In this document: positions 1 to 12,100 of the stretch, one piece after another
Position numbering within the stretch: the first letter of the stretch is position 1
Layout of the letters: the number at the start of each line of letters is the position of its first letter
Assembly (NCBI GenBank): GCA_022497145.1
Contig: MU385869.1
Location: 186,001 to 250,000, forward strand
DNA length: 64,000 nt
Source of the DNA: Rostrohypoxylon terebratum
Taxonomy: Eukaryota > Ascomycota > Sordariomycetes > Xylariales > Hypoxylaceae
Reading direction: 5' to 3'
Notes under the pieces: model-generated
Database searches by the model: none
What the model was told of the DNA's origin: nothing
The model's input: only the letters and a program-made list of their open reading frames with translations
Translations under genes and position numbers: made by a program

Positions 1-1255
1 TGGTTTCGCTTGAGCTCATTTTGGCCCTCGGGGATCGAAGCAGCCTGAGGTATTCATATCAGTATATAATCTTGCAGAACGACCCATACGCAACTTACAG
101 TTTCAATCACATTATGGATTAACTTCTTAGCTTTGTTAACCTTCTCCTCGGTATCTGCCATTATCAAACAGTGCAGATCTTCCTCTTGGTTGCTGGCGTG
201 GGCAGCATCGGACCGACCCTTGCCTTCTTTGACAGAGCCTTTTCCGCGGATAGCAATTTTGGCTCCCGATTCTGACTCCATCTTCTTCAGTGTGTTGCCA
301 CGAGGGCCGATAAGTAATCCAACTTAAGTAAAAGACCTAGGTGTTAGTATTTGTCACAGAATGGTTAGGCATGGGGAAAGGGAATAGTTAGATGAGGCCA
401 AAAATTGACATGTCATCCATAGAGATACGACTGCATTCCTGGTAATATCCTGAACAAGAAGGGGCATAAACATGGTTAGAAGGGTTAGAGGGTTAGTAAT
501 CTCACTGAAATTGATTTCTGGATAATCGTTGACGGGCACATAGACCTTTTCTTGGGTCTTCGTAGGCCGTCGGTAATCCTGGGGAGGGTGGTAGTTAGGT
601 ATTGTCTTCATCGCCTTCTCGACGAGTTTGTGCCTCTCATCCTCGAGACGCTTTCGATAGCGATATTCCCTAGTGTTCACACGACGACCATGGTTGTCGT
701 ACTGCGGAGGGGGAGAGGGAGATCTGTGTGCGAAAGAAAACCAGTCAGTCTATTTTGCGCTCATGTTTAAATGATGGGAATGCTCAAGTGTTTGGATATT
801 TGACTTACCTGTCACCATCAGCAGGAACAACATCGTTGATTCGTAACTTCTGGCTAATCTCCTCAATTCTCAAGTGTAGAGTGTAAGCTTCAAGCTGCTC
901 GCTCGTCATGTTGGCTACGATAGCAGTTGGAAGGCCCATCAAGCCGGCGGCTTTGTTTTCAGAAGCATCGCCCCAACGGTTACGCTTCTTGCGGCGTCGA
1001 GGACCGTCAGCATCGGTTCCTGAGGAACACCATGTTAATTTGCTTCATAGATAATTGAAAAGATAAGTGATGATGTTCTGTAGATGACTTACTAGGTTCA
1101 GGACTGCGACCGCGCTTTAAGTCGCGATCGCCACTTGGGAGGCCGAAACCATCAGTCTCGTTTTCGCGACCGTCCTCTCCTTCGCCTCGAAATCGTCGGC
1201 TTTTACCTAGAGGAATGTTATTCGATCCAGTGATTCCCTGGTTTCTCCACGACAT
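1..1255 (-). CDS. BBP: Branchpoint-bridging protein (SF1/BBP), 3' part outside window
   Basis: This is the splicing factor that binds the intron branchpoint in the early (commitment) complex together with U2AF, in the nucleus. Five exons can be read: 1255-1093, 1019-809, 723-506, 322-99 and 44-1; the gene runs off the left edge. The spliced protein has the SF1 N-terminal order: a basic stretch with RRRKKRNRWG, the helix-hairpin region (LEAYTLHLRIEEISQKL), the RSPSPPPQYD linker, the block NTREYRYRKRLEDERHKLVEKA, then the KH domain with its GPRGNTLKKME loop and IRGKGS. The zinc knuckles and proline-rich tail expected downstream are not in the window. Every junction keeps frame with GT-AG ends. 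The ATG at 1255 is supported by the usual MSWRNQGITGSN start. The intron of 183 nt between exons 3 and 4 is long compared with the others. Confidence 0.95.
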
Positions 1256-1759
1256 CTTGATAGGTTCGCAAACTCGCAAGCTTGTGTGGTGCGATAAATC
1301 TAGACGTTGTGAAAATGGAGAAGTTGAATTGAAGAGTTCAGTCTTAGGTTGAATTATTTTGGAGATGAACAAACGCACTAGTAAGCTAAGTCTTGCCTGG
1401 AACAAAAGTGGAGTAGGTACTTTTGACCATTGTTTGTTTGTATCTGTGATACGTGTGTGTCACGTGCGGCTGATCCTGATTACGTAAACGATTGTTCTTC
1501 TTAATTGTTGTGCCACCGGAATATCCCAACAACAACAACAACGATGAAAAACTATCCACAAGAGTAACCACAAAAGCAATCACAAGAGGTCAACAAGCAC
1601 ACGATATCCATATATATACTGCCTCCTCGTCATTTCTCTCAATTATATTCTGAAAAGATCGTCCGCGATATTTGCATACATTCGCACATGAGTTTGCATT
1701 CAATCCTGATTCCTAGTACCTAGTCGTTATGACGAGACCAAGCTCCAAGGTGTGGTCAA
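1256..1759. other. Intergenic: BBP promoter and GST 3' flank
   Basis: No gene is seen. The stretch lies upstream of the BBP gene and downstream of the GST gene. It contains a short (AAC)n run near 1528-1542. The small open frame at 1386-1583 looks like chance: it has no recognisable motif. Confidence 0.6.
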
Positions 1760-2809
1760 TTACTTTGCTTCCTCTTTCATGGACTCTTGAATCCACTTTC
1801 TAGCACCTGAAGCCTTCTCCTGTATCTTTTCTTCCGCAAGGTGCTGGAGGTCTTCGTAATTATGCTTCGACGGGACATGGCGACCTTTCTCAACCCCTGG
1901 TCGCTTGAGCATTAACTGAACCCACTGGTCCAGCGCTGGGAACTCAGCAATATCGATTCCAGCCCATTCTTCACGTATAAGTGTCAGTTGCTAGCCAGGC
2001 TAGTGATCTATCGGATTATATCGAACATACTGGCTGCTGCAACCCATCCCCAACTTGCGATGTCCGCGCTAGTGCAGCGATCGCCAACTAAATAGCCGGA
2101 TGTCGAAGATTTAAGCTGCGTATCTAGAGTCCGGTATAGACGCCGGGTCTCGTTCTTGTAACGATTGATGCCATATTCGATCTTCTCCGGGGCATATCCT
2201 ATTCACAGTAAACTTTCATCACCTACATGTTGAAAGACGACCCTAGTACGTACGGTTGAAATGGTTCAGTTGCCTACTCGAATTAGTGTTTGCAGCCTAT
2301 CCTTGGTAATATGGCTACTCACCCCTGCATTGGTCCAAGTCCCCCCATTTGCCACATAAGCTGAATTGGGTGAGAAGCCAGTCCTGGAGGTTTCAAACAT
2401 GAATAAGGGCCAATCGCTTACCCAGCTATTTACTTCATAGTACTCTCTGGACCCTTTGGGGTACGACACTTTGTGCTCGGTATCATATCTGTCAGTCAGG
2501 TACTGCATGATCGAGCCGCTCTCGAAGAGTCTAATCGGCTTGCCGTCGGTGAAAGTGTCCGTCAGCGCGGGGATACGGCCGTTCGGGTTGATCTCTAAGA
2601 ACCATGGTTCCTTCTGGACATTCTTGCTAATCTCAATAGCAGTGACCTATAATAGTCAGTTACATATCACAGATCTAGACGCCATCCCGTCTTTAACGGA
2701 GCAGCAATAGTATTAAACGCGCCTTGTAAGGGAGTCCCAGTTCCTCTAGCAGGATCGAAACCTTGATGCCATTAGGCGTTTGCGCGGTATATAAATGAAT
2801 ATCAGACAT
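1760..2809 (-). CDS. Ure2-type glutathione S-transferase
   Basis: A glutathione transferase of the fungal Ure2p-like/Gst class, probably cytosolic, about 248 aa after splicing. I read six exons: 2809-2723, 2646-2422, 2360-2323, 2273-2254, 2198-2031 and 1968-1760, and they sum to a whole number of codons. The N-terminal thioredoxin-like domain begins MSDIHLYTAQTPNG and includes the INPNGRIPAL and ESGSIMQYL glutathione-binding segments. The all-helical domain holds LMWQMGGLGPMQGQ, then NHFNRYAPEKIEYGI, and DRCTSADIASWGW. The two tiny exons (38 and 20 nt) are needed to restore the LMWQMGGLGPMQG motif, which is strong support for them. The first intron appears to start with GC rather than GT. Class assignment is by motif; substrate is unknown. 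Confidence 0.88.
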
Positions 2810-3848
2810 ATCGGTTAAAAATCTTGCTTCGACCTGTCTAAGCAAATATTGTCATTCACACACAATTGAACAAGTTTGGACTCAGAATAGAGGGGTGACG
2901 AAGAGTTATAGTCATATGGAAGGGGAAGCTAAGGTAAGATTGATAATCAATCTAGAAATATTTCCCGGCTTAATAAGACATTAAGCTCACTATCGAATTA
3001 GTAACCATCTCGATCCCTGACCATGGATGCAGTCACGCATCTGCATGCTTAAGCCTTAAGGCTTAGGTACCTAGTAATAGTTCCACCGCTGCCCCGCTTT
3101 CCCTGTAACCTTCTTGCACCAGGCAATGGCAGCCCCTCGGACAGCTCGGATCAGAGAGACCCACCGCCTTCCCCGTGAAGCGTAGACCCGTCTCCGGCTG
3201 CAGCTACGGAGATAATGCCAACATCAATTCAACGACAATCTCTCGCTGGAATGGTATGGTTGAGTGAATGGGCAAAAGTGCCGTTTAGACTATGAAATAC
3301 ATGAACATGAACAAGTGGTGCTGATATATAAATATATTTGCTAATGTAGCAGATAATATTAGCGATCCTTATCCCGGACCTGTGTATTTGACCAAGGGAT
3401 ACGAATGACAAACATCTGAGTACGTATAGATGTACAATACAAAAGACCAGATTCTACCTATTAATATTTGCTAAAATACATGTAGGAGAATGTGTGCGGG
3501 AAACTCTTCGAATGACACATGACATTAATGTGAATACTTACCTCGTAGGTACTTGGACTAGACTTGTGACCCACGTGCTCGCTATGACTACTACCCATAC
3601 ATCTTGCAAAGAAGTATGCACATAGTACGTATAAGCAGCGTCTAAACCGTTCTTTCTCGTTTTTGTCATTTACGAAAAACCGTGAACACTTGGACCACCA
3701 CAAAATATTACATCTAACCGCCATTTACTGCTATAAACCAATTCTTCTCGTCCCTTGCACCATCCTCCTTCATTTTCATTTCGCAGCACACCACTCGCAC
3801 TCGCAGGTCATGCCTTTCGTATAGGAGGCACCTTGCATCATTGCAATT
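2810..3848. other. Intergenic between divergent GST and GTPase genes
   Basis: No gene is seen; this is a shared divergent promoter region of about 1 kb. It includes a TTAAGCCTTAAGGCTTAGGTACCTAG-like palindromic patch near 3050-3075. Pyrimidine-rich sequence just before 3849 fits the 5' leader of the GTPase gene. Confidence 0.5.
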
Positions 3849-5366
3849 ATGGACTCACTGGCTTCAACTAACTCACGAGGACAAATTTCTCAGAGTTCGT
3901 CTTTTGCCAAACTCACATCATTCAAGCCGTCTGGCTCGTATGTTCAAGGGTGGTTAAATAACCAAGCTACGCCTATTAAACGAGAACAACCTCTTCCACC
4001 GTCGCAGTTTCGCGCTCCGTCACGCATAGTAAGAGAACACACATTACCTCATCTAACTCTTAAGTTAAATCTTTCAGAAAAGTCGGGACCGGCTAACGAG
4101 AATTTACAACAGCTCAATCCGGATGCCGCCAAGAATGACGATAATAATGATGATATAAAGAGGCAACGTCGCTTGTCTGTAGCGACTCTTCGTTCTGCCA
4201 TTGGTACTAGGAGGAATAGTATTATCGCGTCTGGTCACGAGATTGCTGAACGCTTTTCTGCCATGTACCATCACAAGCAGATTCCCAGAACTGGAAGCAC
4301 TACATCACATTCAATGCTGCAGAATCCAAGCCAATGGTCACTGGCGCCTTCTAAAAATGGCGGGCATGCTCCGTCCATGCGCTTCGTTTTTGTCGGAAAC
4401 TCAGGCTGCGGAAAGTCGACCTTATTGATGTAAGCGGATCGTACTCTTCTATCTATCCCAAGGCGTAAATAGGTGTCTCGCTGCCTTGATAGTTGCTAAC
4501 ATGTCACTCGTATAGGCGATCTTATGCCGGAGCTTTCATGGACGTATGTGGTCACGACTTAAGTAAACAGAGATGCCTACCTTACTAACAGATACATTCT
4601 ATAGGGCATCAAGACGACGAAATTCGACTCTTTCATGAAGACTATACAGGTGGATGGAGACGATATATCTCTGGAACTGTAGGATACATCCGGTGACATC
4701 GGACTCGATCAACTGAAGTCATTATCATCTTATTTGGCCTTTGATGCCGTATTCCTCTGCTTTTCTTTGGACAATACGGTGGGATTTGTTGAAGGCCAAC
4801 ACAGAGTACGTCAATCTCGATGAAACTACAAACCCCAAATAGGTGCAATGCTATTGCTAACATAGAGATCATATCCAAAGTGGGTTGAATGTATTGAGGC
4901 AAACTGTCCTAATGTACCCATCATTCTTCTTGGACTCAAGAAGGATACTTGCTTTGGCTCCGGCATGCGGGCACCCGCAATCCATCCTCACCTCTTCTCG
5001 TCAACCCGCACGTTAGTAGTAAGTCATACCCTTCTATTATGGTCTGTTGATTCAAGTGCACTAGCAGAGACTAACCTAGCCTGCAACATTTAGAACCAAT
5101 CCAATGAAGACGTTGCGGTCATGCGCTCTACGAAATATATCGAATGTTCTGCGAAGACCGGATACAATGTAGAACGAATCTTTCAAGAGGGCGCGAGGGT
5201 GGTCCTCGCCGAGAGAAAGGAACCAGTTACCCCCACACTTTCTCAAAAAGAAGCTCGAGGCTCTGAACGACAGGATGATGCAGAGAGCATTAGAGACAAG
5301 TTTGCAGCTAAGGCTACTAGAAACAATGCCTCGAGGAGAATTTCTCAGCTCTTTTGCTTCACCTAA
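3849..5366 (+). pseudogene. Rho/Ras-like small GTPase with long N-terminal extension; one in-frame TAG
   Basis: A divergent small GTPase with about 180 extra N-terminal residues (Ser/Thr- and Arg-rich, probably disordered). Exons read as 3849-4429, 4516-4543, 4605-4805, 4866-5018 and 5094-5366; all junctions keep frame, giving 411 codons. Visible G motifs: P-loop GNSGCGKSTLL at about residues 184-194, G3 DTSGD, G4-like GLKKD (not the usual NKxD/TKxD) and G5 ECSAKTG. The C-terminus (LFCFT) is not a proper CaaX box. The odd point is a TAG at 4680-4682 (codon 229), exactly where this family has Trp before DTxG (LELW-DTSG). A TGG-to-TAG change explains it. Everything after the stop stays open and well conserved, so the loss is recent, or the base is a sequencing error. 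A 33-nt intron removing the stop would be too short to be credible. Confidence 0.75.
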
Positions 5367-5937
5367 GAAGTTAGGTTAGGGAGAGCCTCTAATCTGGCTT
5401 TGTCTGATGGTGCAACTGTTTAGAAAGTCTGAGCCGGGTCGGTGGTACCTTTTTGGCCCTTTATGGCCCCAGACCTTAAAATCTGGAATTTTGTGTGGCA
5501 TGGCTGTCATGTGTGGACTACCAATGTTAGAGGAAGAGGAATACAAAATGGGTTCTACCGATGCTACTATGAATCGATTGCGATATTCTTGTGCTATGTA
5601 CCGACGCGCTTTGTCGGCTATCTTTTTAAAACGCAGACTGAATCTTTGGAAATAACCTCATTTTTGAGCATCCTGTTATGCTACTATTGAGGCCGACTCT
5701 CCTTTATAAGGGGGTTTGCTGGTGAATATAAGGATATGTAAATTAAAAGGTATTTGCCCAAGAAGGAAAAGCCGAGGCTTCCTGGAAGGACCCTTCATGT
5801 CACATGAGATTAGTAGACAACAACCGAACCGAACCTTTTTAGTAATGTTGAAGAAAAAAAGGTTCAAATATTTATAATAATCATTTTAATGGGGATATAA
5901 CTTAACGATTAGTATTCGGTTTCTCTAACAGTTTAAA
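5367..5937. other. Intergenic
   Basis: No gene is seen. Two overlapping open frames at 5407-5690 show no domain, no codon signal I can recognise, and sit in the 3' flank of the GTPase gene. AT-rich sequence precedes the ATG at 5938. Confidence 0.5.
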
Positions 5938-6768
5938 ATGGCGTCAAAAGAGCTGTTTACCGTCCCGATCCCTTCTCTCAAGTCCCATCAAGGAGGTAGC
6001 ATCGTCTGCACAACTCCCGAGCCGAAAGTGTACGTCCTCACTTGGACGTCCCCACCAGACAACAGATTGACGCCTGCTTTCAACACCGCACTCATCACTG
6101 CTCTCGATATTATTGAATTTGGCTATCCACCAGGAGTAGTTATAACAAAATCTTCGATTTCCAAATTCTATTCCAATGGACTTGACCTCCAGCTTGCCGT
6201 CTCGACCCCCGGGTTCTTTCAGAACAGCCTGTACCCAGTGTTTCGCAGGTTCTTAACATATCCTATGCCGACGGTAGCCGTGATTAATGGCCACGGTTTC
6301 GCTGGCGGCTTCATGCTTGCTATGCACCACGATTATCGCGTCTTCACCGGAACCAAGGGGTACCTATGTATCAACGAGCTAGAGTTTGGAGCGCCGTTGC
6401 TGCCTCCCATGAGCTCAATATTTAGGATTAAAGCCACGCCTCGGGTCTACCGGGATATGGTCCTAGAAGCACGCCGCTTCGACGCGAAGACCGCTCTAGA
6501 GGCCGGTCTCATCGATGCCATCGGCGAGTTAGACGCAGCACTAAACTTGATCAAGGAGCGGGCGCTGGTTAAGAAGGGAGCAACTGGGGCTTATTCGCTT
6601 TTGAAGGCGGAAATGTATCGTGAAAGCGTGGCCTTGCTAGATGCGAGTGGCGACAACGCGGTGAACGCCAGCGACATGCGAGCTGTTGAAGAGAAACGGA
6701 AGGCTGAGGGAGCGAGACGGTTTAAGGAATGGAAGGAGAAACAAGGTGGCGATAAGGCGAAATTATGA
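5938..6768 (+). CDS. Peroxisomal enoyl-CoA hydratase/isomerase (crotonase family)
   Basis: An intronless 276-aa crotonase-fold protein, most like the fungal delta3,delta2-enoyl-CoA isomerase group that handles unsaturated fatty acids in beta-oxidation. The oxyanion-hole segment is INGHGFAGGFMLAMHHDYRV (residues 116-135), and the second conserved block is NELEFGAPLLPPM (146-158), whose Glu is the candidate catalytic acid. The last three residues are AKL, which fits the peroxisomal targeting signal PTS1 ([SAC][KRH][LM]); a peroxisomal site is therefore inferred. Family length is typical. Exact reaction (isomerase versus hydratase) cannot be fixed from motifs alone. The C-terminal 50 residues are charged and probably helical. 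Confidence 0.9.
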   Translation: MASKELFTVPIPSLKSHQGGSIVCTTPEPKVYVLTWTSPPDNRLTPAFNTALITALDIIEFGYPPGVVITKSSISKFYSNGLDLQLAVSTPGFFQNSLYPVFRRFLTYPMPTVAVINGHGFAGGFMLAMHHDYRVFTGTKGYLCINELEFGAPLLPPMSSIFRIKATPRVYRDMVLEARRFDAKTALEAGLIDAIGELDAALNLIKERALVKKGATGAYSLLKAEMYRESVALLDASGDNAVNASDMRAVEEKRKAEGARRFKEWKEKQGGDKAKL

Positions 6769-8888
6769 AGGCCTACAATTTTGTACTATTATCGCGTTTT
6801 GTTCCTTTATTCAATATTTCGTATTTCGTCCCAAGATTTACGCAAGATCGCGACTGTACTATGTATAGGCTTCAATTATGGATTATTGGACCTAGGTGGT
6901 TATATCAAGATTGATTTTCGTGGGTGAGTTTAAGGAGATGGATGGATGTTATACGTGGAATTACTACGATGCGAATATGTAATCCTACAGATCTCATTGT
7001 GGGAGACCTTAGCCAATCACAGCTACGAGATCTCCAACTCACCTGTAGAGTGTTCTAAGGTGGGGCGAGAATCCGGTATCGTTGAATGGATAAAAACACC
7101 ATAATTATTGATCGTATAAACATGCAAGATATTTGTGATAACTATCTCTTGCTGTTGACCACGATGCATCCATGAATAGTATCAATATTATTAATCATAG
7201 CTCTGAGGTACCTCCAGTAGGTATCAGTACCTAGTACCTAGTAGGACCTAGGAAGTTTATCTGGTTGATCGGCTATCATGAGATGGTCAGCAACAGTTGT
7301 ACCCTCCTTTATTTGATGTATTATACATTCGTATACGAAGTACAACGAGTTGATATGTATGGCAAGCCTGATGAGGTGAAGCTACACGTCGGGTATAATT
7401 GTGATTGAAATGATTGAGGTATTAATACCGACAGTTAGCTGTTGGCGTTGGCGTTCCTTGGTTACGCTGCTGGTATTATCTTACCACCATCAATTATCGC
7501 AAGTCGGAACGAACCAAGGAAATGTATCCCTGGACAATGGACGTCATCGAATCTCCAATTTGGTACATAGTACGTGGTGGGATGTAGAATTCGGCGGATT
7601 CGAAAGTGCCAAGGTCGCCTACTTTCGTTAGTTTCTATGGTACGCATCTACCAGGGAAAAGAAAGAAGAAGAATAGTGTAGATGTAATAGTGTAGATGAG
7701 GTGGGATTTCCCTCTCAATTTTCTTTAACATTCCCCATACAGGTAAGATGTGAGACAGAAGTCTACTACCTTGAGCATATTAGAAAGAGAACAGATCTGT
7801 GGATAGGGGAGGTAAGAAACAATGGGCGCTATTACTCTAAATATTTATTTTGATGTTTGTAACCTCGAAGCTTACGAGTGTGAGGGTAATACTATGTAAG
7901 AAGCCGCAGCGCAGCCAAGTTCAGCAGATGGAGGGGCACGGAGGAGCGGCTAGTCTGATGATTGGTGAGATTGGGTTTTGGGAACTACAGGGGTAATGCC
8001 ATCCTCAGCTGCAAAAAGCTGCAAGTTCCAAGTTGAGAGCCGGGCTGCTAAACCCCACCAAGCCACTGGTGACTGAAGTGCCCACTGAAGTACTCGCTAG
8101 GTACGAGCAGGCCCACCTAAAAAGCTGTAGGAGCTACCCAAGACGGCCAGCCTTTTTTTAGTGCCATGTTTGAGTACCATGGTTACCATGCTCCTACCAC
8201 CCGGGCACGCTGGAAAAAGCTGTAGGTGACAGGGGTGAAGGCTACTAACTCAGCGTGTAAATGGCAATGGCAATGGCATTGTTTATGTCTTAGCTCCATC
8301 ACCTCCCACTATTGGTTGCTATGGGTACAGAAGATATTGTACAGAACAGGTACCTTCAGCCATTCAGCCAACGCAACGACTCACTGACTCTTTCATCTCG
8401 ATCAGTCTTTCCTCCCTCGCGCCCGAGTTTTCCACGCAACGCAACGCAGCGCAACCCAATCGGCACCGACACCGTACATTGATACTAGATACTTTTCATA
8501 CAAACTTCAATCTTCCCCCTACCTTCTTACCACCCGTTTTTTCTTGCCTAGTAACTACTAGGACCTTACCACCGGCTGCCAACTTGGAACATACCGACAT
8601 TCCCACTCTCTTATTGACTTTCTTTTACAATCTTGAAACTACTATTCAAACTGGATACCTACAATTGCCGGTCAATACGTTGGTAGAGGATCACACAATA
8701 GCTGGAGTCGTGCCTTCGTATTATGTTACGGCGTAGACGGAAATGCAACTTCGGATTTGTTGCCACATTATAAACTATCAATTGGACTCTTCCACCCGCT
8801 AACGACGAGCCTTGGATGCACGTCGCTTACGTCGGGCTGGTATCTCAAGTCAGCATGAAGTCGGGGGCCATGACCCTGATCAACCTAG
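6769..8888. other. Long intergenic region plus 5' leader of the scaffold gene
   Basis: No coding gene is supported. There is a patch of TACCTAGTAGG-type repeats at 7206-7255. Three copies of an (A)AAAAGCTG(T/C)A motif lie near 8010, 8119 and 8214. From about 8380 the sequence turns C/T-rich, as expected for the promoter and 5' leader of the gene at 9108. Short upstream frames at 8479-8736 and from 8854 do not join the main frame. Confidence 0.5.
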
Positions 8889-9104
8889 GTGAGTAATTGG
8901 GGGGTTTTTATAATATTTTGGAGAGTTTGACATGGTGTGAGAATGTTGTTTGTATTGCCAGGTGGGCTTCAGTGTACTGTGAAAACGTAGCTGATTGAGC
9001 ATTGGCCCCATTGGCACGACCTCTTGAGGCGATGTCATGGTGAAACATGTTATCAATAACTGGAATGCTGTCATGACTAACACTAACGGTATCTCATCTA
9101 GCAG
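8889..9104 (+). other. Probable 5'-UTR intron
   Basis: A good donor (CCTAG|GTGAGT) at 8889 and acceptor (CTAGCAG|ATC) ending at 9104 bracket 216 nt directly before the ATG at 9108. Splicing from upstream ATGs (for example 8854) gives the wrong frame, so this reads as an intron in the untranslated leader rather than a missed coding exon. Confidence 0.55.
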
Positions 9105-9107
9105 ATC

Positions 9108-12100
9108 ATGACTGGCCCCAAATCTAACGATGAAGATGATCCCTCGGATCCTCCGACAACAACCCAGACCGGTTCTCCTACGAAGAAACATACACCCAGT
9201 GCTTCCACCGGATCAACACCAGTTAACAAAGTTGATACACCCGGAAAAGATGGCAACGTCAAACCAAGGCCCGGCGCCACGCGCCCTCGATCCGCCACCG
9301 CGAGGTCACACCCTACCCTCCTTAGTGACTTCCTGTTGGGTCGGCCATCTCCAGCACGAGTCGCGGCCGATAGACAAGCGGCACGGGAAGCAGCCCAGGC
9401 GAGACGATTGAGTCTGGAAATGGTAAAACACGAGATGCGCCAGGCAGCAGTCATGCGAGTCCAAGCCCCAGGTGGCGTCCATGACCGAGTAAAAAAATGG
9501 CAAAAGGCAAATCTTGCAGCCATGGCCAACGCTGACCCTTTTGCTACCCCGTCGGAACCCAGTGAAATGAACATACATGTGGATGATGCTAGTGTGACCG
9601 AAGAGGACCGGATGAGGATCAAGGCGCGGCAGAAAAAACCCGCACCTAAGATTATTACAGGACGTAAGACCGATGGTGGCGACTCTAGCAAAGGGAGTCA
9701 GGAAGACCTCAGACTCTCTAACCCGCCTAAGAAGCGTGTTGTCAGTGATACGAATTGGATGAAGAACAAGAAAAACAACTCATCAAGGAGTCGGTCACCA
9801 AAAGCGAAGCCAAACGACAGCAACGGCTCCCCTCTACCGAAAGATTTCCTAGCACGCACAGCGGCTAATCCCTCCGTATCTAAAAAGGTCAAGGACTGGG
9901 CAAGCAAAGTTGAGATTCCCAGCGAAGTTTCTAGTAATCGGTCTAGTATACCAAGACGGCCGAGATCATCCGGTGGGGGAGACGGAATTCGAGTAAGACC
10001 TATTCCGTCTGAAGGGGATAATGCTAGTGGGAGATCCTCTGCTCGTATTACGGTCAAGTCGAATGGCTCGAGGAAGTCGAGGGAACCTGAGGATGATGGT
10101 ATTCGCGTCAGGCCTATCCCTAGTGAGAAGGACACAGCAAGCGAAATGACGGAGTCATCTCTCATGACGCCCGGCCCTTCAAAACCGCAAACATCAAAAG
10201 CCTATGAGGACGATGGTATCCGTATCAAACCAGGTCCGAGTGATAATAGTATAGCAAGCGGAACATCGGATTCTATTCGCTCAGCAGAAAAGCCCATGCC
10301 ACGAAAAAGGCAAAGCCTGGAGGGCAACAGCCTCAAGCCCAAGGCAACACGAAAGCAGGCATCTCATGATGACGGCCTCAAGAACAAACCCCGACAGCCA
10401 TCTATCTCAAAATATCAAGCTAGAGTGTCTTCGCATCACCAAGACTCAGACGGTGCAACCACCGTTCGCGTCTCTTCAAGACAATCCTCGAGAAGACCAA
10501 GCACTCGCGGAACTAGTGTCCATAGAGATCCGTCGCCGTCAGACATGGATATTGCGGAAGAACTGAAACCGGAAGGGCTTCGGATTCCAACAAGAACAAA
10601 TTCGAAGATCCCACTGAAGAAAGACAAATGTGTCGAAAGACCTATTCCTAAAGACGACGGAGATACCGCTTCTGTGATGACGGAGGAGGTGTCTGACAGC
10701 GAATCTTGGTCAAGCGACTCTGTATCAGACATGCCATTTAGCGATCTGCAACAAACTCTGGCAGATATACCAGTCGGATACTCTGCATTCAGCGAGCTTG
10801 ATTTAGGCACTGGTTCGAAGAAGCGAAATTCTAGACCCAAGACAAAGCGACAACCAAGTTTCAAGGGCGCTACTAACGTCCTGAAAAAAGCGTTGACGGA
10901 AGGCAAGAAGATTCTCACAGAAAAGGTCGAGCATCCTAAACCTGTTGCTAATCAACCACCCAACATCGAGACTTGGTTGAAAGCCACACTGGATCCTTTT
11001 GTTGATCCATCGTCTATACCAGAACCTGAACATAACCGAAACCATGAGCATGAATGGGTAGATGAAAGCAACACACGGCACTCTACTCCATCGAAGCCAA
11101 AACCAAAGCCTAAGCCTGCTCATATCACAAGTCCCTCCGATCTCAGCAAAAGCGAAGGGAGCACCGAGTTAAAGGAGACTGAGAAGCCTGGAAGCGAGGA
11201 ACCTAACCGAGCTGAATCCACCACTCCCACCCCAGCTGGTCTGAAAAGGAGCCGGGCCACACGACTCTCATCTACGCCGTCTAAGAGCAGTGGCAAAAAG
11301 GGATTCAAAGAGAAATTAATGGATGCATTCCGAGGGGAGTCTACTGGTCATAGCCCCCCACCCTTAGAGTATCCAAGTTGCCCCGAAGTGGTAGATCTAG
11401 ATGAGGAACGTGAAAATGAGCACCGCGACAAGCATCGTTCTTCTGGCACCAGAAGAAGCTCATCTCCAGACCATTATGATTCATCAGAGTCCTCTGAATT
11501 GACACAAACAGCACCATCACCTATCCTGAGTAAACGAAAACCCCCTACCAATGGATTCCACGAACTATCGACAATCGTATCTGAAGAATCACATAGCGCT
11601 TTCCCTTCAGAACTATCATCTGTGGTATCACAATCAACTATAACAGAGAGCACCCATCTAACAAGAAGTTCGGCGCTCTCTCGTAAAAGAAGTCAAAAAC
11701 CTGGCCTCAAGAGACGACTCACTAAGCATTCGGATTTAATATCGGTCCTTTCGCTTCCTGGTGATGCCTCAGGCCCCCCTAGAACCAGAAGCCGTCGCTC
11801 AGCACGCTGTGTAAGGCGACCATCTACCCGTATCAACAATGCCACTTTAGACGAGCTTTTACTAGAATTCGAAGACGATGAGGACCTTTACCTACGTGAA
11901 CTAAAAACCCTTGTCGATGGAGTCATTCCAGTCCTCTTAACACAGTTTGTCAACAAAAATAGTAGGGCGCGCAAAGATCTTTTCGGGTCATCTCCACAGA
12001 AATACAAGGAGGATACTCTAGATAATGCTGTCGTCAATATGGGCATTTCTCTAGACAGTATAAGGAGCCACCATCGCCTGTGCCCCCCACTTACTGATCT

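Noticed and set aside
4650..4682. 33-nt intron removing the TAG in the GTPase gene
   Set aside because: Shorter than any credible fungal spliceosomal intron, and it would delete conserved residues.
5407..5690. Two overlapping 82-codon frames
   Set aside because: No motif and no splice link; 3' flank of the GTPase gene.
9098..10165. Antisense open frames of up to 197 codons opposite the scaffold gene
   Set aside because: Their composition is that of a complement of Ser/Lys-rich coding DNA; no domain is present.
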